Below are positions 1-8,745 of a stretch of 64,000 nucleotides of DNA, piece by piece. The first letter of the stretch is position 1. Each line of letters starts with the position of its first letter. The notes under the pieces are model-generated. The model was not told the origin of the DNA. It was given only the letters and a program-made list of their open reading frames with translations, and did no database searches. The position numbers were made by a program, and so were the translations under genes. The DNA comes from Novosphingobium sp. (GTDB taxonomy: Bacteria > Pseudomonadota > Alphaproteobacteria > Sphingomonadales > Sphingomonadaceae): NCBI GenBank assembly GCA_024236175.1, contig JACKKY010000001.1, forward strand, positions 186,001 to 250,000, in the 5' to 3' direction.

Positions 1-227
1 TGTTCCAAGTGCTTGGGCTTGGTCACCCGCGCGCGGTTGGGCGAAGGCTTCAATCCATCGACAGGCTTGCTGACGGACTTCAGGCCGGGCTGCAGGTCAT
101 TGCGGCCGTGCCCGAGAGCCGCGGCATCAACCCTTGCCTCAGCCGCATTGCGCGACCGGCGCCGGGAAGACTTCGCCTGCAGCTGGCTTTTCAGGCCGTT
201 CGAAACAATCTTGAAATTTCGCGCCAT
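1..227 (-). CDS. Partial basic protein, truncated by window edge
   Basis: The reading frame starts with ATG at 227 on the minus strand and runs open off the left edge, so only about 75 residues are visible. A strong ribosome binding site (GGAGGA, 8 bases upstream) supports the start. The visible part (MARNFKIVSNGLKSQLQAKS, then an Arg/Ser/Ala-rich stretch) is strongly basic and low in hydrophobic residues, which could suit a nucleic-acid-binding protein. I do not recognise a family. No neighbour is visible downstream. Confidence 0.55.
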   Translation of the reverse strand, partial: MARNFKIVSNGLKSQLQAKSSRRRSRNAAEARVDAAALGHGRNDLQPGLKSVSKPVDGLKPSPNRARVTKPKHLE

Positions 228-531
228 CGTGAACTTCCTCCAATCCGGTCTTCTTCGGTGGAGGAGTGCCTGGTTCTCGCGCACGGTCCTGCCTCCACAT
301 GTGGATGCAAGACCTGGCCTCATGACTAGAGGTCCGCTGTAACGCTGTCTGGTTGTAGCCCCAGGTCGATGTGGCTTTATAATCTCACGTGTGATTCCGC
401 GACGCAAGTAATTCTGCGATGCAAGCGCTCAATCATCGGCCAAGGATATGGCCGATAGTGCCACAAGCCCGGCTTCACCCATCGTCTGCGATGGCCGTCA
501 GCATTGCACTGACACAGTTTCCGATGGCCCA
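228..531. other. Intergenic stretch, no gene seen
   Basis: About 300 bases between the start of the truncated left-edge gene and the stop of the exported protein gene. It holds the ribosome binding site of the left-edge gene and presumably its promoter. The short open frames here have no ribosome binding site or recognisable product. I see no RNA gene or repeat. Confidence 0.5.
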
Positions 532-1218
532 TCATATCTTGCCCGCTGCGGCTGCGGCACGCTTTTCCTTCAGAACCGCGTAGAGCCCGGAGTAGGCGGT
601 ATGATTGTAGGTAAGGCAGTAGCGCTCCAGGTGCCCGCAACGCTGCACCAGTGTGATACTGCTCAGACCGTTGTCCCAGACCGAGGTCATTGACGTAAAA
701 TCGCTGCCGGAAAGCGTCTTGAAAGGCTCGATCACGCTGCTGGGCGAACCGTAGCCGCGAGTCAGGGCATCGAGAATGCCTGGATAATACTCGTTGTTGG
801 CATAGAAACTTACTCGAAACAGACGCATCCGTCCGCCTGTCTCGATGAAGCTGAAGGTCGGAATCCCTTTGCCTGTTCCGATGTCGATCCAATGCTCCCA
901 CAAGATGCTGCTATGCAAGAGCCCGTCGCGGGAGAACCACTTGCACTCGACGATGCCATCTGCTCGGTCTTCTGCGGATACCGAAACCGTGATCCCATTC
1001 GCCGGCGGATCGTTGCTGCATCGGACCTGCAGATCGGAATAGCGATTTCCATCGTTGGGGATCGGCGCCTGGCGAAATTGGTCGAGATCGATACCCAGCT
1101 CCACCCCGCGCATTGCAAATGGGCGATCCTTCGGCATGTCGGCGGCCGCACCGGATGTCAGCAGAACTGACGCCAGCCCTGCTACGAGGCTCTGACCAAA
1201 CCACGAGTTTTTCGGCAT
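532..1218 (-). CDS. Exported protein of unknown function
   Basis: A 228-residue protein with a clear N-terminal signal peptide: a basic start, a hydrophobic core (LVAGLASVLLTSGAAA) and likely cleavage after AAA near residue 26. The mature part has several cysteines that could form disulfides in the periplasm. No domain is recognised. ATG at 1218 is preferred over the in-frame GTG at 1224 because the AGAGGGG sequence sits about 9 bases upstream of the ATG. It is transcribed alone and divergently from the small XRE regulator. Base composition is lower in GC than the catabolic cluster that follows, a mild hint of acquired DNA. Confidence 0.75.
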   Translation of the reverse strand: MPKNSWFGQSLVAGLASVLLTSGAAADMPKDRPFAMRGVELGIDLDQFRQAPIPNDGNRYSDLQVRCSNDPPANGITVSVSAEDRADGIVECKWFSRDGLLHSSILWEHWIDIGTGKGIPTFSFIETGGRMRLFRVSFYANNEYYPGILDALTRGYGSPSSVIEPFKTLSGSDFTSMTSVWDNGLSSITLVQRCGHLERYCLTYNHTAYSGLYAVLKEKRAAAAAGKI

Positions 1219-1338
1219 TTTCACTTACCCCTCTTGTCGACTATGAGAGAAGTGTCATGCTCGAAGAGGTCACAAGGTCAAGTCATTTGTAACTCATCGT
1301 CTGTAGATTGATGATCGACATGCACCTCAATAGGCGGC

Positions 1339-1542
1339 GTGGATATCTGCACTCGCCTTGGCCGAAACGTTCGCCGTCTCCGCGAGGAGAAAGGCTGGAG
1401 CCAGGAGGACTATGCCGACCGCGCCGGCATCCACCGCACCTATGTCAGCGATATCGAGCGCGGAAAGCGCAATCCGACGGTGACGGTGGTAGAAAAGCTC
1501 GCGAGGCCGCTGGAGGTTGAGCCGGGGCGGTTGCTCGATTGA
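1339..1542 (+). CDS. Small XRE-family transcriptional regulator
   Basis: A 67-residue protein that is almost entirely one Cro/C1-type helix-turn-helix. The segment RLREEKGWSQEDYADRAGIH is followed by the typical TYVSDIERGKRNPT recognition-helix region. The start is GTG at 1339 with a partial ribosome binding site (AGGCGG) just upstream. Such single-domain proteins bind operators as dimers and are common next to acquired DNA or stress genes. Its target is unknown; the divergent exported protein gene at 532-1218 is the nearest candidate. There is no effector or peptidase domain. Confidence 0.85.
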   Translation: MDICTRLGRNVRRLREEKGWSQEDYADRAGIHRTYVSDIERGKRNPTVTVVEKLARPLEVEPGRLLD

Positions 1543-1816
1543 GGGCAGCTCACTTCACGCAACTTATGATTTCGCTCGAGCAACTCTCTTCTTGCACTCA
1601 GACGGTTGGACCCGGCGCAAAACGCCTAGTTTTGGGTTATTTGGTTGCAAGTCCTGACTTAGACCAAGGCAACCTGCGTTGCTGACCCGGCTATTTCGCA
1701 GTAGTTTGAACACCCCGAACATTGCCTGCCATTCTTGGCGATGAGACGTATTTCCTGGTCCAACGGCAAGGCCGTGGCTCAATCCGCGCCAAGCCTCATC
1801 TGACAGATCGAATAGA

Positions 1817-2629
1817 CTATTGCGCTGTCCAGCCGCCATCGACGGGGATCGAAACACCGGTGACATTGTGCGCGGCGCGGCTGCATAGCCACAGCACCAG
1901 CTCGCCAATTTCCGCCGGATCGGACATGCGCAGGCTCGGCTGTTTTTCGGACAGGAGGCTGGCGACGGCTTCGTTCCGCCCGGTGCCCAGCGCCTGCCCG
2001 CGCGCCGCGATTTGCGGGGCGATGATGTCGGTATCCGTCCAGCCGGGGCAGATGCAATTGACCGTGACCCCGCCCGCCGCGCCGCTTCCGGCCGCGGCAT
2101 ATTCCAGCGCCGCCACTTTCGACAGGCCGACAAGGCCGTGCTTCGAAGCGCAATAGGGCGCCTTGTCCTGCGAGGCGACGATGCCGTGGACCGAGGCGAT
2201 GTTGACGACCCGGCCATAGCCGCGCTCGGCCATTCCAGGCAGGGCCAGCTGCATGGTGTGGAACGCGGCGGAAAGGTTGACCGCCAGGATCGCGTCCCAT
2301 GTGCCGGGATCGATCTCGGCAAGCGGCGCCGTCTTCTGGATGCCGGCATTGTTGACCAGCACGTCGATCGGCCCCCAATCCTGCAATTGCGCCATCATCG
2401 CGCGGATCGCGGCGGGATCGCGCAAATCGGCATCGTGGAAACAGGCATCCGGCGCGCCCAGCGCCATGAGCTCATCGGCCACCGCCCAGCCCTGCTCCGG
2501 CGTCGCCAGCCCGTGGACGGCGATGCGCATTCCAGCGCCGGCAAGGCTGCGCGCCACACCCAGCCCGATACCCTGGACCGAACCGGTGACGAGCGCGGCC
2601 CCGCCGGCCATTGCGGCGCTTTCGCTCAT
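1817..2629 (-). CDS. Short-chain dehydrogenase, 3-hydroxybutyrate dehydrogenase-like
   Basis: A 270-residue classical SDR with an N-terminal Rossmann fold (TGSVQGIG, residues about 15-22), NNAG near residue 95, and a catalytic Ser-Tyr-Lys set with Tyr159 and Lys163 in PYCASK. The C-terminal VDGGWTAQ and the NNAGIQ pattern resemble bacterial 3-hydroxybutyrate dehydrogenases, which oxidise a 3-hydroxy acid with NAD. It is the last gene of the TonB-receptor operon; its ATG at 2629 overlaps the stop of the acyl-CoA synthetase gene by four bases, so translation is probably coupled. A good AGGGAGG site precedes the start. The true substrate is unknown and is likely an intermediate of the locus. Confidence 0.85.
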   Translation of the reverse strand: MSESAAMAGGAALVTGSVQGIGLGVARSLAGAGMRIAVHGLATPEQGWAVADELMALGAPDACFHDADLRDPAAIRAMMAQLQDWGPIDVLVNNAGIQKTAPLAEIDPGTWDAILAVNLSAAFHTMQLALPGMAERGYGRVVNIASVHGIVASQDKAPYCASKHGLVGLSKVAALEYAAAGSGAAGGVTVNCICPGWTDTDIIAPQIAARGQALGTGRNEAVASLLSEKQPSLRMSDPAEIGELVLWLCSRAAHNVTGVSIPVDGGWTAQ

Positions 2630-4152
2630 GTTCCCTCCCTGCCCCCGGCGAGCATGCCGCGCAGCTCGGTCTTGAGCACCTTGCCATAGGCGTTTTTCGG
2701 CAGCGCGGTGACGAAGCGATAGAGTTTGGGGCGCTTGAAGCGGGCGATGTGATCGCGGCAATGGGCATCAAGCGTTTCCGGCGTCGGCGAACAACCGGAC
2801 CGGGCGACGACGAAGGCGGCGACATTCTCGCCCCAGTCCGGATCGGGCTGGCCGATCACCGAGACTTCGGCGACATCGGGATGGACAAGCAGCGCTTCCT
2901 CCACCTCGCGCGGATAGATGTTGGTACCACCCGATATGATGACGTCCTTGGAGCGGTCCTTGAGCGTGAGGAAGCCATCCTCGTCGAGCGCGCCCATGTC
3001 CCCGGTCCATAGCCAGCCGTCCCGGACCGCCGCCGCGCTTGCCTGCTTGTTGCGCCAGTAGCCCTGCATGACCGGGACTCCGCGCACGATGATTTCGCCG
3101 GTTTCGCCGGCGGCGAGCGGCATTGCGTCTTCGCCGACAACCGCCACTTCGACGCATGACTGCGCCAGGCCGACCGATGCCGCCCGCTCCGCCCAGCGCG
3201 GATGGGCACGGTCGGCCAGCAATTCGCGCGAAAGGGCGGTGATCGCCATCGGGCATTCGCCCTGGCCGTAGATTTGGACGAAGCGGTCTCCGAACCAGTC
3301 GAGCGCGGCTTCGATATCCGCAAGATACATCGGGCCGCCGCCATAGACGACGGTGCGCAGCCCCTCGCCATGCCAGCCGGCATCCTTCGCCGCAGCCAGC
3401 AGGCGCGAGACCATGGTGGGCGCGGCGAACATGTGCACGCTGCCCAGCTGCGGCGCGAGGGCGATGATCTCATCCGCATCGAAGCCGCCCGAGCGAGGCA
3501 CGACATGGCGCGCGCCGCGCAGCACATGCATGAAATTGTAGATGCCCGCGCCATGCGACATCGGCGCGGCATAAAGCGCCGCGTCCTCACCGCGCACCTC
3601 GTCGACATCGGCGAAATAGGTTAGCGCCATGTCAGTGAGCATGGCGTGGCTCATCATCACGCCCTTGGGCCTTCCGGTCGTCCCCGAAGTGTAGAACAGC
3701 CAGGCAAGATCGCTTCCGGCTCGCGCCGCCGGCGCTGGCTGGGGCAATGCGTCGCCGGCCTGCGCATCGGCCGGCAGCGTTTCGTGGCCTTCATCGCGGC
3801 AATGGTCGGCAATCTCCTCGGCCACGCCGGGATCGGCGAAGAGCAGCTTCGCCTGCGCGTTGGCGACGATCCATCCGGCTTCGCGCGGGTGCAGCTTGGC
3901 GTTGATCGGCACAACCGCGCCGCCCGCATACCAGACGGCATAGAGTATCGTGAGGTAATCCGGGCTGTTCTTGAGGAACAACGCGGCGCGATCGCCCGAC
4001 ACGAAATGGAATTCGTCGCACAGGCGCGCGGCGAGGCGGGCAGCCCGATCGGCAAAGGCGGCGTAGTCGGCGACCACATCCGCTCCGTGAAGCAGCGCCG
4101 GCCGGTCAGGCCACAGCCGTGCGGCACGGTGGAGCCAGAGCGCGAGGTTCAC
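2626..4152 (-). CDS. Acyl-CoA synthetase (AMP-forming)
   Basis: A 508-residue ANL-superfamily ligase that activates a carboxylic acid to its CoA thioester through an acyl-adenylate. Visible signatures are the phosphate-binding loop YTSGTTGRPKG (about residues 154-164), the adenine-region motif YGQGE, the hinge TGDMGALDEDGF and the C-terminal catalytic lysine region PKNAYGKVLK. The start is GTG at 4152, preceded by GAGGAG about 9 bases away; the longer frame to 4227 is Arg/Cys-rich and unlike the family. It starts 13 bases after the MFS gene and overlaps the SDR gene. It probably activates the acid released by the operon's hydrolase. Chain length or ring specificity cannot be read. Confidence 0.88.
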   Translation of the reverse strand: MNLALWLHRAARLWPDRPALLHGADVVADYAAFADRAARLAARLCDEFHFVSGDRAALFLKNSPDYLTILYAVWYAGGAVVPINAKLHPREAGWIVANAQAKLLFADPGVAEEIADHCRDEGHETLPADAQAGDALPQPAPAARAGSDLAWLFYTSGTTGRPKGVMMSHAMLTDMALTYFADVDEVRGEDAALYAAPMSHGAGIYNFMHVLRGARHVVPRSGGFDADEIIALAPQLGSVHMFAAPTMVSRLLAAAKDAGWHGEGLRTVVYGGGPMYLADIEAALDWFGDRFVQIYGQGECPMAITALSRELLADRAHPRWAERAASVGLAQSCVEVAVVGEDAMPLAAGETGEIIVRGVPVMQGYWRNKQASAAAVRDGWLWTGDMGALDEDGFLTLKDRSKDVIISGGTNIYPREVEEALLVHPDVAEVSVIGQPDPDWGENVAAFVVARSGCSPTPETLDAHCRDHIARFKRPKLYRFVTALPKNAYGKVLKTELRGMLAGGREGT

Positions 4153-4165
4153 GGCAGCACGCTCC

Positions 4166-5458
4166 TCACAGCACCGCCGGCCCGTCGCCATCGCCCGTCC
4201 AGTCGCGGCGCAGGTTCGGCCCGGCAAGCGCCATCAGCAGGGCGGCAAGGCCATAAAGGCCAAGCGACCACAGCATCGACTGGCGCAGCGCCTCATTGCC
4301 GTACACCGGCTCGATTATGTCGGATAGCGCGCCGAGCGCAAAGATCCCGCCGCCCAGACCGATCAGATTGTTGATCAAAAGGAACAGCGACGAGGCGGTC
4401 GCGCGCTGCGAAGCCGGCATGAGGTGCTGGACCGCCGAAAGCACCGGGCCAAGCCAGACATAGGCCAGCGCCTGCGGCACTAGGAACAGGATGAAGGCGA
4501 ACGCCGCGCTGCCCGACATGACGCCCAGCGCAAACAGCGGCACGGCGATCACGAAGGCGATGGCCGGGACCCAGGCGAACCAGGCCTTGTCGCCCCTGCC
4601 CAGCCGGTCGCCCAGCCAGCCGCCGCCAAGCACCCCGGCAATACCGCCCAGCAGCAGCACCGCGCCGATGAACTGCGAGGTGGCTATGAGATCGAGGCCG
4701 AAGCTGCGCTGGAGCAGGCTGGGCAACCAGAAGGCAAGGCCATAGCCCAGCATCGAGCTTGACGCCGCGCCGAAGGAAAGCAGCCAGAAGGACCGCTTCG
4801 CGCCAAGCGCCCGCGCGACCTGCAGGAAATGAACGGCCTCGCCGCTGTCCGGCCGGGGGGGGGCGATCGGGCGGTCGCGGACCAGCAGCTTGAAGAAGGG
4901 GACGATGGCGATGCCCGCCAGCCCGACGGCGATGAACGCCGCGCGCCAGTCGACCGTCGCGGCGAGATAGCCACCCGCAAGCACGCCGGCGGCCGAGCCG
5001 AGCGGGATGCCGAGCGAATAGACGGACAGGGCGAAGGCGCGGCGATGGCTCGGGAAATTCTCCGCGATCAGCGCATAGGAGGGCGCGACCCCGCCCGCTT
5101 CGCCGACGCCGACACCAAGCCGGGCCAGGAAGATGTGCCAGAAGCCCTGCGCCACGCCGCAAAGCGCGGTGAACAGGCTCCACAGCGCAAGCGAGACGGC
5201 GATCACCCGGCTGCGCCCCGTCCGGTCGGCCAGCCAGGCCAGCGGCACGGCCAGCGTCGAATAGAGCAACGCGAAGGCGATCCCGCCCAGCAGGCCCATC
5301 TGCGTATCGCTGAGCTGCAGATCCTGCTGGATCGGCGCCGCCAGGATCGCGAGGATCTGCCGGTCGACGAAGTTAAAGATGTAGACGAGCAGCAGCATGG
5401 CCAGCACGACGTTCGGACGCGAACGTATGGGCGCTGCCACCTTCATGCTATTGTCCAT
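4166..5458 (-). CDS. Major facilitator superfamily transporter
   Basis: A 430-residue inner-membrane protein with about 12 hydrophobic helices. The motif-A loop DRTGRSR between helices 2 and 3 marks the MFS fold, and the N-terminal FNFVDRQILAILAAPIQQDL resembles the spinster-like/hexuronate-type family common in sphingomonad catabolic clusters. The central cytoplasmic loop is encoded across a run of nine C on the coding strand (4855-4863). It sits between the hydrolase and acyl-CoA synthetase genes, overlapping the hydrolase gene by 11 bases. It probably imports the substrate taken through the TonB receptor or the acid made from it. A second in-frame ATG lies four codons downstream. Confidence 0.88.
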   Translation of the reverse strand: MDNSMKVAAPIRSRPNVVLAMLLLVYIFNFVDRQILAILAAPIQQDLQLSDTQMGLLGGIAFALLYSTLAVPLAWLADRTGRSRVIAVSLALWSLFTALCGVAQGFWHIFLARLGVGVGEAGGVAPSYALIAENFPSHRRAFALSVYSLGIPLGSAAGVLAGGYLAATVDWRAAFIAVGLAGIAIVPFFKLLVRDRPIAPPRPDSGEAVHFLQVARALGAKRSFWLLSFGAASSSMLGYGLAFWLPSLLQRSFGLDLIATSQFIGAVLLLGGIAGVLGGGWLGDRLGRGDKAWFAWVPAIAFVIAVPLFALGVMSGSAAFAFILFLVPQALAYVWLGPVLSAVQHLMPASQRATASSLFLLINNLIGLGGGIFALGALSDIIEPVYGNEALRQSMLWSLGLYGLAALLMALAGPNLRRDWTGDGDGPAVL

Positions 5459-6302
5459 GCTCCGCCAGGAAGCGCTCTATCGCCTCGACAGCGGCGGGCT
5501 CGTCCAGCATCGGCGCATGGCCGACGCGCGGCACCGTCACCGCGTCCATGCCGGGATGGCGCCGGCCCATCTCGGCCTGCGTTTCCGCGCTGAGGACATC
5601 GGAAAGCGCGCCCCGGATCGCGAGGACCGGCAGCGGTGCCAGCGCATCCCACATCGGCCACAGATCGGGCGGAACCGTGCTCGGCTCGTCGCCTTCGAGC
5701 CCGCCGGAAATCGCCGGATCGTAGGCAAGGCGCGGCGTGCCGGCGGCATCCTCGCGGAACAGCCGGCGGGCGAATTCCGCCCAGTCGTCATCGCCATAAT
5801 CGGGAAAGGCGCTGCCATTGGTCGACCGGGCATAGGTAACGGCATCGTCCCAGTTCTTCACGTCGCCGTCCAGACCGACATATTGGGCGATCCTGTCAAG
5901 CCCCGCCTGTTCGACCGCCGGGCCGATATCGTTGATGACGATGCCGCAATAAGCGTCAGGCGACATCGCGCCCATCATCATCGCCATCAGCCCGCCCATC
6001 GAGGTGCCGATCAGAACCGGCCGGTCCAGACCGAGCCGGGCGATCAGCCCCAGCATGTCGCCGCAATAGACAGCCGGCGTGTAATTGGCCGGATCGCTGT
6101 CCCAATCCGAACTGCCCCGCCCGCGCTGCTCGGGCACGATCACGCGGTGGCGGCCGGCAAGCCGCCCGGCCAGGCTGGCGAAATCGGCGCTGTTGCGGGT
6201 CAGGCCGTGCATCATGACCACTGCCGGGCCGGCGCCTGGATAATCGCGCGCGTATAGCTGCAGGCGCCCGTCGGCGCTGGGGTAACGAATGTCCTCGTAC
6301 AT
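5448..6302 (-). CDS. Alpha/beta hydrolase
   Basis: A 284-residue hydrolase with the oxyanion segment MHGLTRNS, the nucleophile elbow GTSMGG (Ser101) and a C-terminal catalytic histidine in VGHAPMLDEP. No signal peptide is seen, so it acts in the cytoplasm. The family cleaves esters, lactones or C-C bonds. ATG at 6302 is preferred over GTG at 6305 because AAGGAAG lies at good spacing. It is the second gene of the operon, directly after the TonB receptor, and probably makes the first cut on the imported compound, releasing an acid for the acyl-CoA synthetase. The substrate is unknown. Confidence 0.85.
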   Translation of the reverse strand: MYEDIRYPSADGRLQLYARDYPGAGPAVVMMHGLTRNSADFASLAGRLAGRHRVIVPEQRGRGSSDWDSDPANYTPAVYCGDMLGLIARLGLDRPVLIGTSMGGLMAMMMGAMSPDAYCGIVINDIGPAVEQAGLDRIAQYVGLDGDVKNWDDAVTYARSTNGSAFPDYGDDDWAEFARRLFREDAAGTPRLAYDPAISGGLEGDEPSTVPPDLWPMWDALAPLPVLAIRGALSDVLSAETQAEMGRRHPGMDAVTVPRVGHAPMLDEPAAVEAIERFLAEHGQ

Positions 6303-6374
6303 CACGGCTTCCTTGCGGCTGGGATGACAGGGCCTTGGCGGGGACAGTTGCAGTCGCCCCCGCCCGAGCCAAGA

Positions 6375-8639
6375 TCAATATTGATAGCCGATGGTGAAGG
6401 TGAACGTCCGCGGCGGCCCGTAGAATGCGGTGATGTTGTTCTCAAGCCCGAGCGTCGGGAAGAAGTAGCCCGACGTCTTGTACTGCTTGCCCGCGAGGTT
6501 CTTGCCGTGGACGCCGAGCGACAGCCCGCTGTCGAGCTTCCACACCACCGACGCGTCGAACAGGTCGTAGGCCTTCTGATCGATGTCCGGTGTCGGCGTT
6601 TCGAACTGGGTGATCGAGCTCTTGTGCGACCAGCTGCCGATCACGTTGATCCGCCCGTTGCCAAGGTCGCCGGAATAGGCCAGCGCGACATAGGACTGGA
6701 ATTTCGGCGTGTTCTGGATGCGCCGCTGATCGGCAAGATTCTCGCCATTAACGATGAAGGTCCTGTATTCCGGATCGAGCAGGCTGCCATTGGCGATAAG
6801 CCGGAAGCCTTCGACAAGCTCGACATTGCCTTCCAGCTCGATGCCCATGATCCGGGCCTTGCCGGCATTGGTGACGGCGCCGACGAAGTCATCGTCGATC
6901 CCGTCGCCGTCAGTATCGATCGCCAGCGATCCGGGCACCTGCAAATCCTTGTAATCGCTGTAAAATGCGGCGAGGTTCACATAGCCACGGCCGAACCGGG
7001 CCTTCACGCCGGCCTCATAGCTGTCGAGGATTTCCGGCTTGTATCCCTGCTCCACTTCCGGGGTCGAGAAGTTTGCGCCGCGCGGATCGAAGCTGCCCGC
7101 CTTGAAGCCGCGGCTCCAGGACGCATAGAAATTGAGATCGGGATTGGGCTGGAAGCTGATAACGGCGCGCGGACTGAAATTCTTGAACGTGCGGCTCGCC
7201 TCGTAATCGCTGGTCGCGGCAAGAAAGATCGCGTTCTCATTGCCGAAGAAGGGCGAGCCGAGCCCGAGATAATTGGCGCGGAAGATGTCGGCGCTGCGCT
7301 TGTCATGCGTATAGCGGCCGCCAAGCGTGACCGAGAGCATGTCGGTCAGATCGTAGGTGAGATCGGCGAAGACCGACCACGCCTTGGTGTCGACCGAGCC
7401 GCCCGTATAGGCGGTGAGCGGCGCGCCGAAGGCGAAACGCCCGAGCTGGCCGAGCACGACGTCGAAGTCGTTGGCCGCCTTCGCGTCGAGATAGTAGAAT
7501 CCGACAACGCCGTTGAGCCGGTCGCTTTGATACAGCAGCTGCAGCTCCTGGCTGAACTGCTCGTTATCGTAGATCACCGGGGCATCGAAATCGTCGACGG
7601 CAAGGCTGTCGAAATCGATGACGGACCGGGTCTTGTCCTTGCGCCAGGCGGTGATCGACTTGAGCGTGATCGCATCGCTCGCCTCGAATTCCACCAGACC
7701 GTGGACGCCGCCCGCTTCGATCCGGTTGCGGCCGTCGATGCCCGCGGTCGAGGGGTTGGTCGCCGCGCCGGCATAGGTGTCATAGACGCTGTCGGTCACC
7801 GGAGTGCCCGAAACCGCGCCCGGATAGGGGCGGTAACCGGCGACGGGGTTCGACGTGTCGACGCTGTAGTCGCCTGAGATGCGCACGAACAGCGCATCGG
7901 ATGGGGTCAGCTCGATCGTGCCGCGCAGGGCCTTCACATTCTTGTTGTAATTGTCCTGCCCGGTGGTGAAGTTTTCGCCATAGCCGTCGCGGTTGAGCGT
8001 GGCGGCGGCGAGCCCGACCCGGATCGCATCAGTGAGCGGCGCGCTGACCTTGGCGACGGCATCGATCTGGTTGTAGCTGCCGATCGAAAAGCGCAGGTCC
8101 AGCGAAGGCTGGTCCGGCAGCTTCCTGGTCACGTATTTGATCGCGCCGCCGACCGCGTTCCGGCCGTAAAGCGTGCCCTGCGGTCCGCGCAGGATCTCGA
8201 TGCGCTCGACATCGTAGACATCAAGCAGCGCACCTTGCGGGCGGGCCATGTAGACATCGTCAATATAAAGAGCGACGCCCGGCTCGAACCCGGCAAGCGG
8301 ATCCTGCTGGCCGACACCGCGGATGAACGCCGTGAGCGTACTGTTGGTGGCGCGCGAAGGCTCGATCGTCACGCTGGGCGCGGACTGGGCGATTTCGCTG
8401 ATATTGGTGATGCCCTGGCTTTCCAGCGCCTGCGCGGAAAAGGCCGAGACCGCCATCGGCACTTCGATCAGCGTTTCCTCGCGGCGGCGGGCGGTGACCA
8501 CGATGGCATCGCCATACTCGTCATCGGAAGCGGAAACATCCTGCGCGAGCGCAGGTGCGGCGACACCGGATGAGGTTGCAATCAGCGCAGAGAAGAGCGC
8601 GGTGCTCATACCGCTGTCGCGGAAACGGATTTTGGCCAT
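6375..8639 (-). CDS. TonB-dependent outer-membrane receptor
   Basis: A 754-residue receptor with a signal peptide (cleavage near APALAQ, residue 33), a TonB-box-like DAIVVTARRRE, a plug domain with the typical VERIEILRGPQGTLYGRNA segment, and a long beta-barrel ending in GYQY. It imports a large or scarce molecule across the outer membrane using TonB energy. It is the first gene of the minus-strand operon, so it is expressed with the hydrolase, MFS transporter, ligase and SDR. Expression is probably controlled by the divergent TetR protein through the palindromes at 8674-8707. This sphingomonad type is usually linked to uptake of organic carbon rather than siderophores. Confidence 0.92.
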   Translation of the reverse strand: MAKIRFRDSGMSTALFSALIATSSGVAAPALAQDVSASDDEYGDAIVVTARRREETLIEVPMAVSAFSAQALESQGITNISEIAQSAPSVTIEPSRATNSTLTAFIRGVGQQDPLAGFEPGVALYIDDVYMARPQGALLDVYDVERIEILRGPQGTLYGRNAVGGAIKYVTRKLPDQPSLDLRFSIGSYNQIDAVAKVSAPLTDAIRVGLAAATLNRDGYGENFTTGQDNYNKNVKALRGTIELTPSDALFVRISGDYSVDTSNPVAGYRPYPGAVSGTPVTDSVYDTYAGAATNPSTAGIDGRNRIEAGGVHGLVEFEASDAITLKSITAWRKDKTRSVIDFDSLAVDDFDAPVIYDNEQFSQELQLLYQSDRLNGVVGFYYLDAKAANDFDVVLGQLGRFAFGAPLTAYTGGSVDTKAWSVFADLTYDLTDMLSVTLGGRYTHDKRSADIFRANYLGLGSPFFGNENAIFLAATSDYEASRTFKNFSPRAVISFQPNPDLNFYASWSRGFKAGSFDPRGANFSTPEVEQGYKPEILDSYEAGVKARFGRGYVNLAAFYSDYKDLQVPGSLAIDTDGDGIDDDFVGAVTNAGKARIMGIELEGNVELVEGFRLIANGSLLDPEYRTFIVNGENLADQRRIQNTPKFQSYVALAYSGDLGNGRINVIGSWSHKSSITQFETPTPDIDQKAYDLFDASVVWKLDSGLSLGVHGKNLAGKQYKTSGYFFPTLGLENNITAFYGPPRTFTFTIGYQY

Positions 8640-8673
8640 CAGTCAGTCCTCCCATGGCATGTTGCGGGCCCCT

Positions 8674-8707
8674 ATATTGAAACTTGAATCATATTTCAAT
8701 ATGATTC
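8674..8707. promoter_or_regulatory. Nested palindromic operator between TonB receptor and TetR genes
   Basis: Two overlapping inverted repeats lie here. GAATCATATT (8686-8695) and AATATGATTC (8698-8707) form a perfect 10-base-arm palindrome with a 2-base centre. ATATTGAAA (8674-8682) and TTTCAATAT (8694-8702) form a second 9-base-arm repeat. The site is AT-rich in a GC-rich region and lies between two divergent starts, as expected for a TetR-family operator that controls both its own gene and the TonB-receptor operon. Protein binding is inferred. Confidence 0.75.
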
Positions 8708-8745
8708 GGTTGCGGTGCTTCGGCTAATCTGTGAAGGTGGGCTCA

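Noticed and set aside
1564..1816. Minus-frame tail downstream of the SDR gene
   Set aside because: Continues past the SDR stop in another frame only; no start, domain or ribosome binding site.
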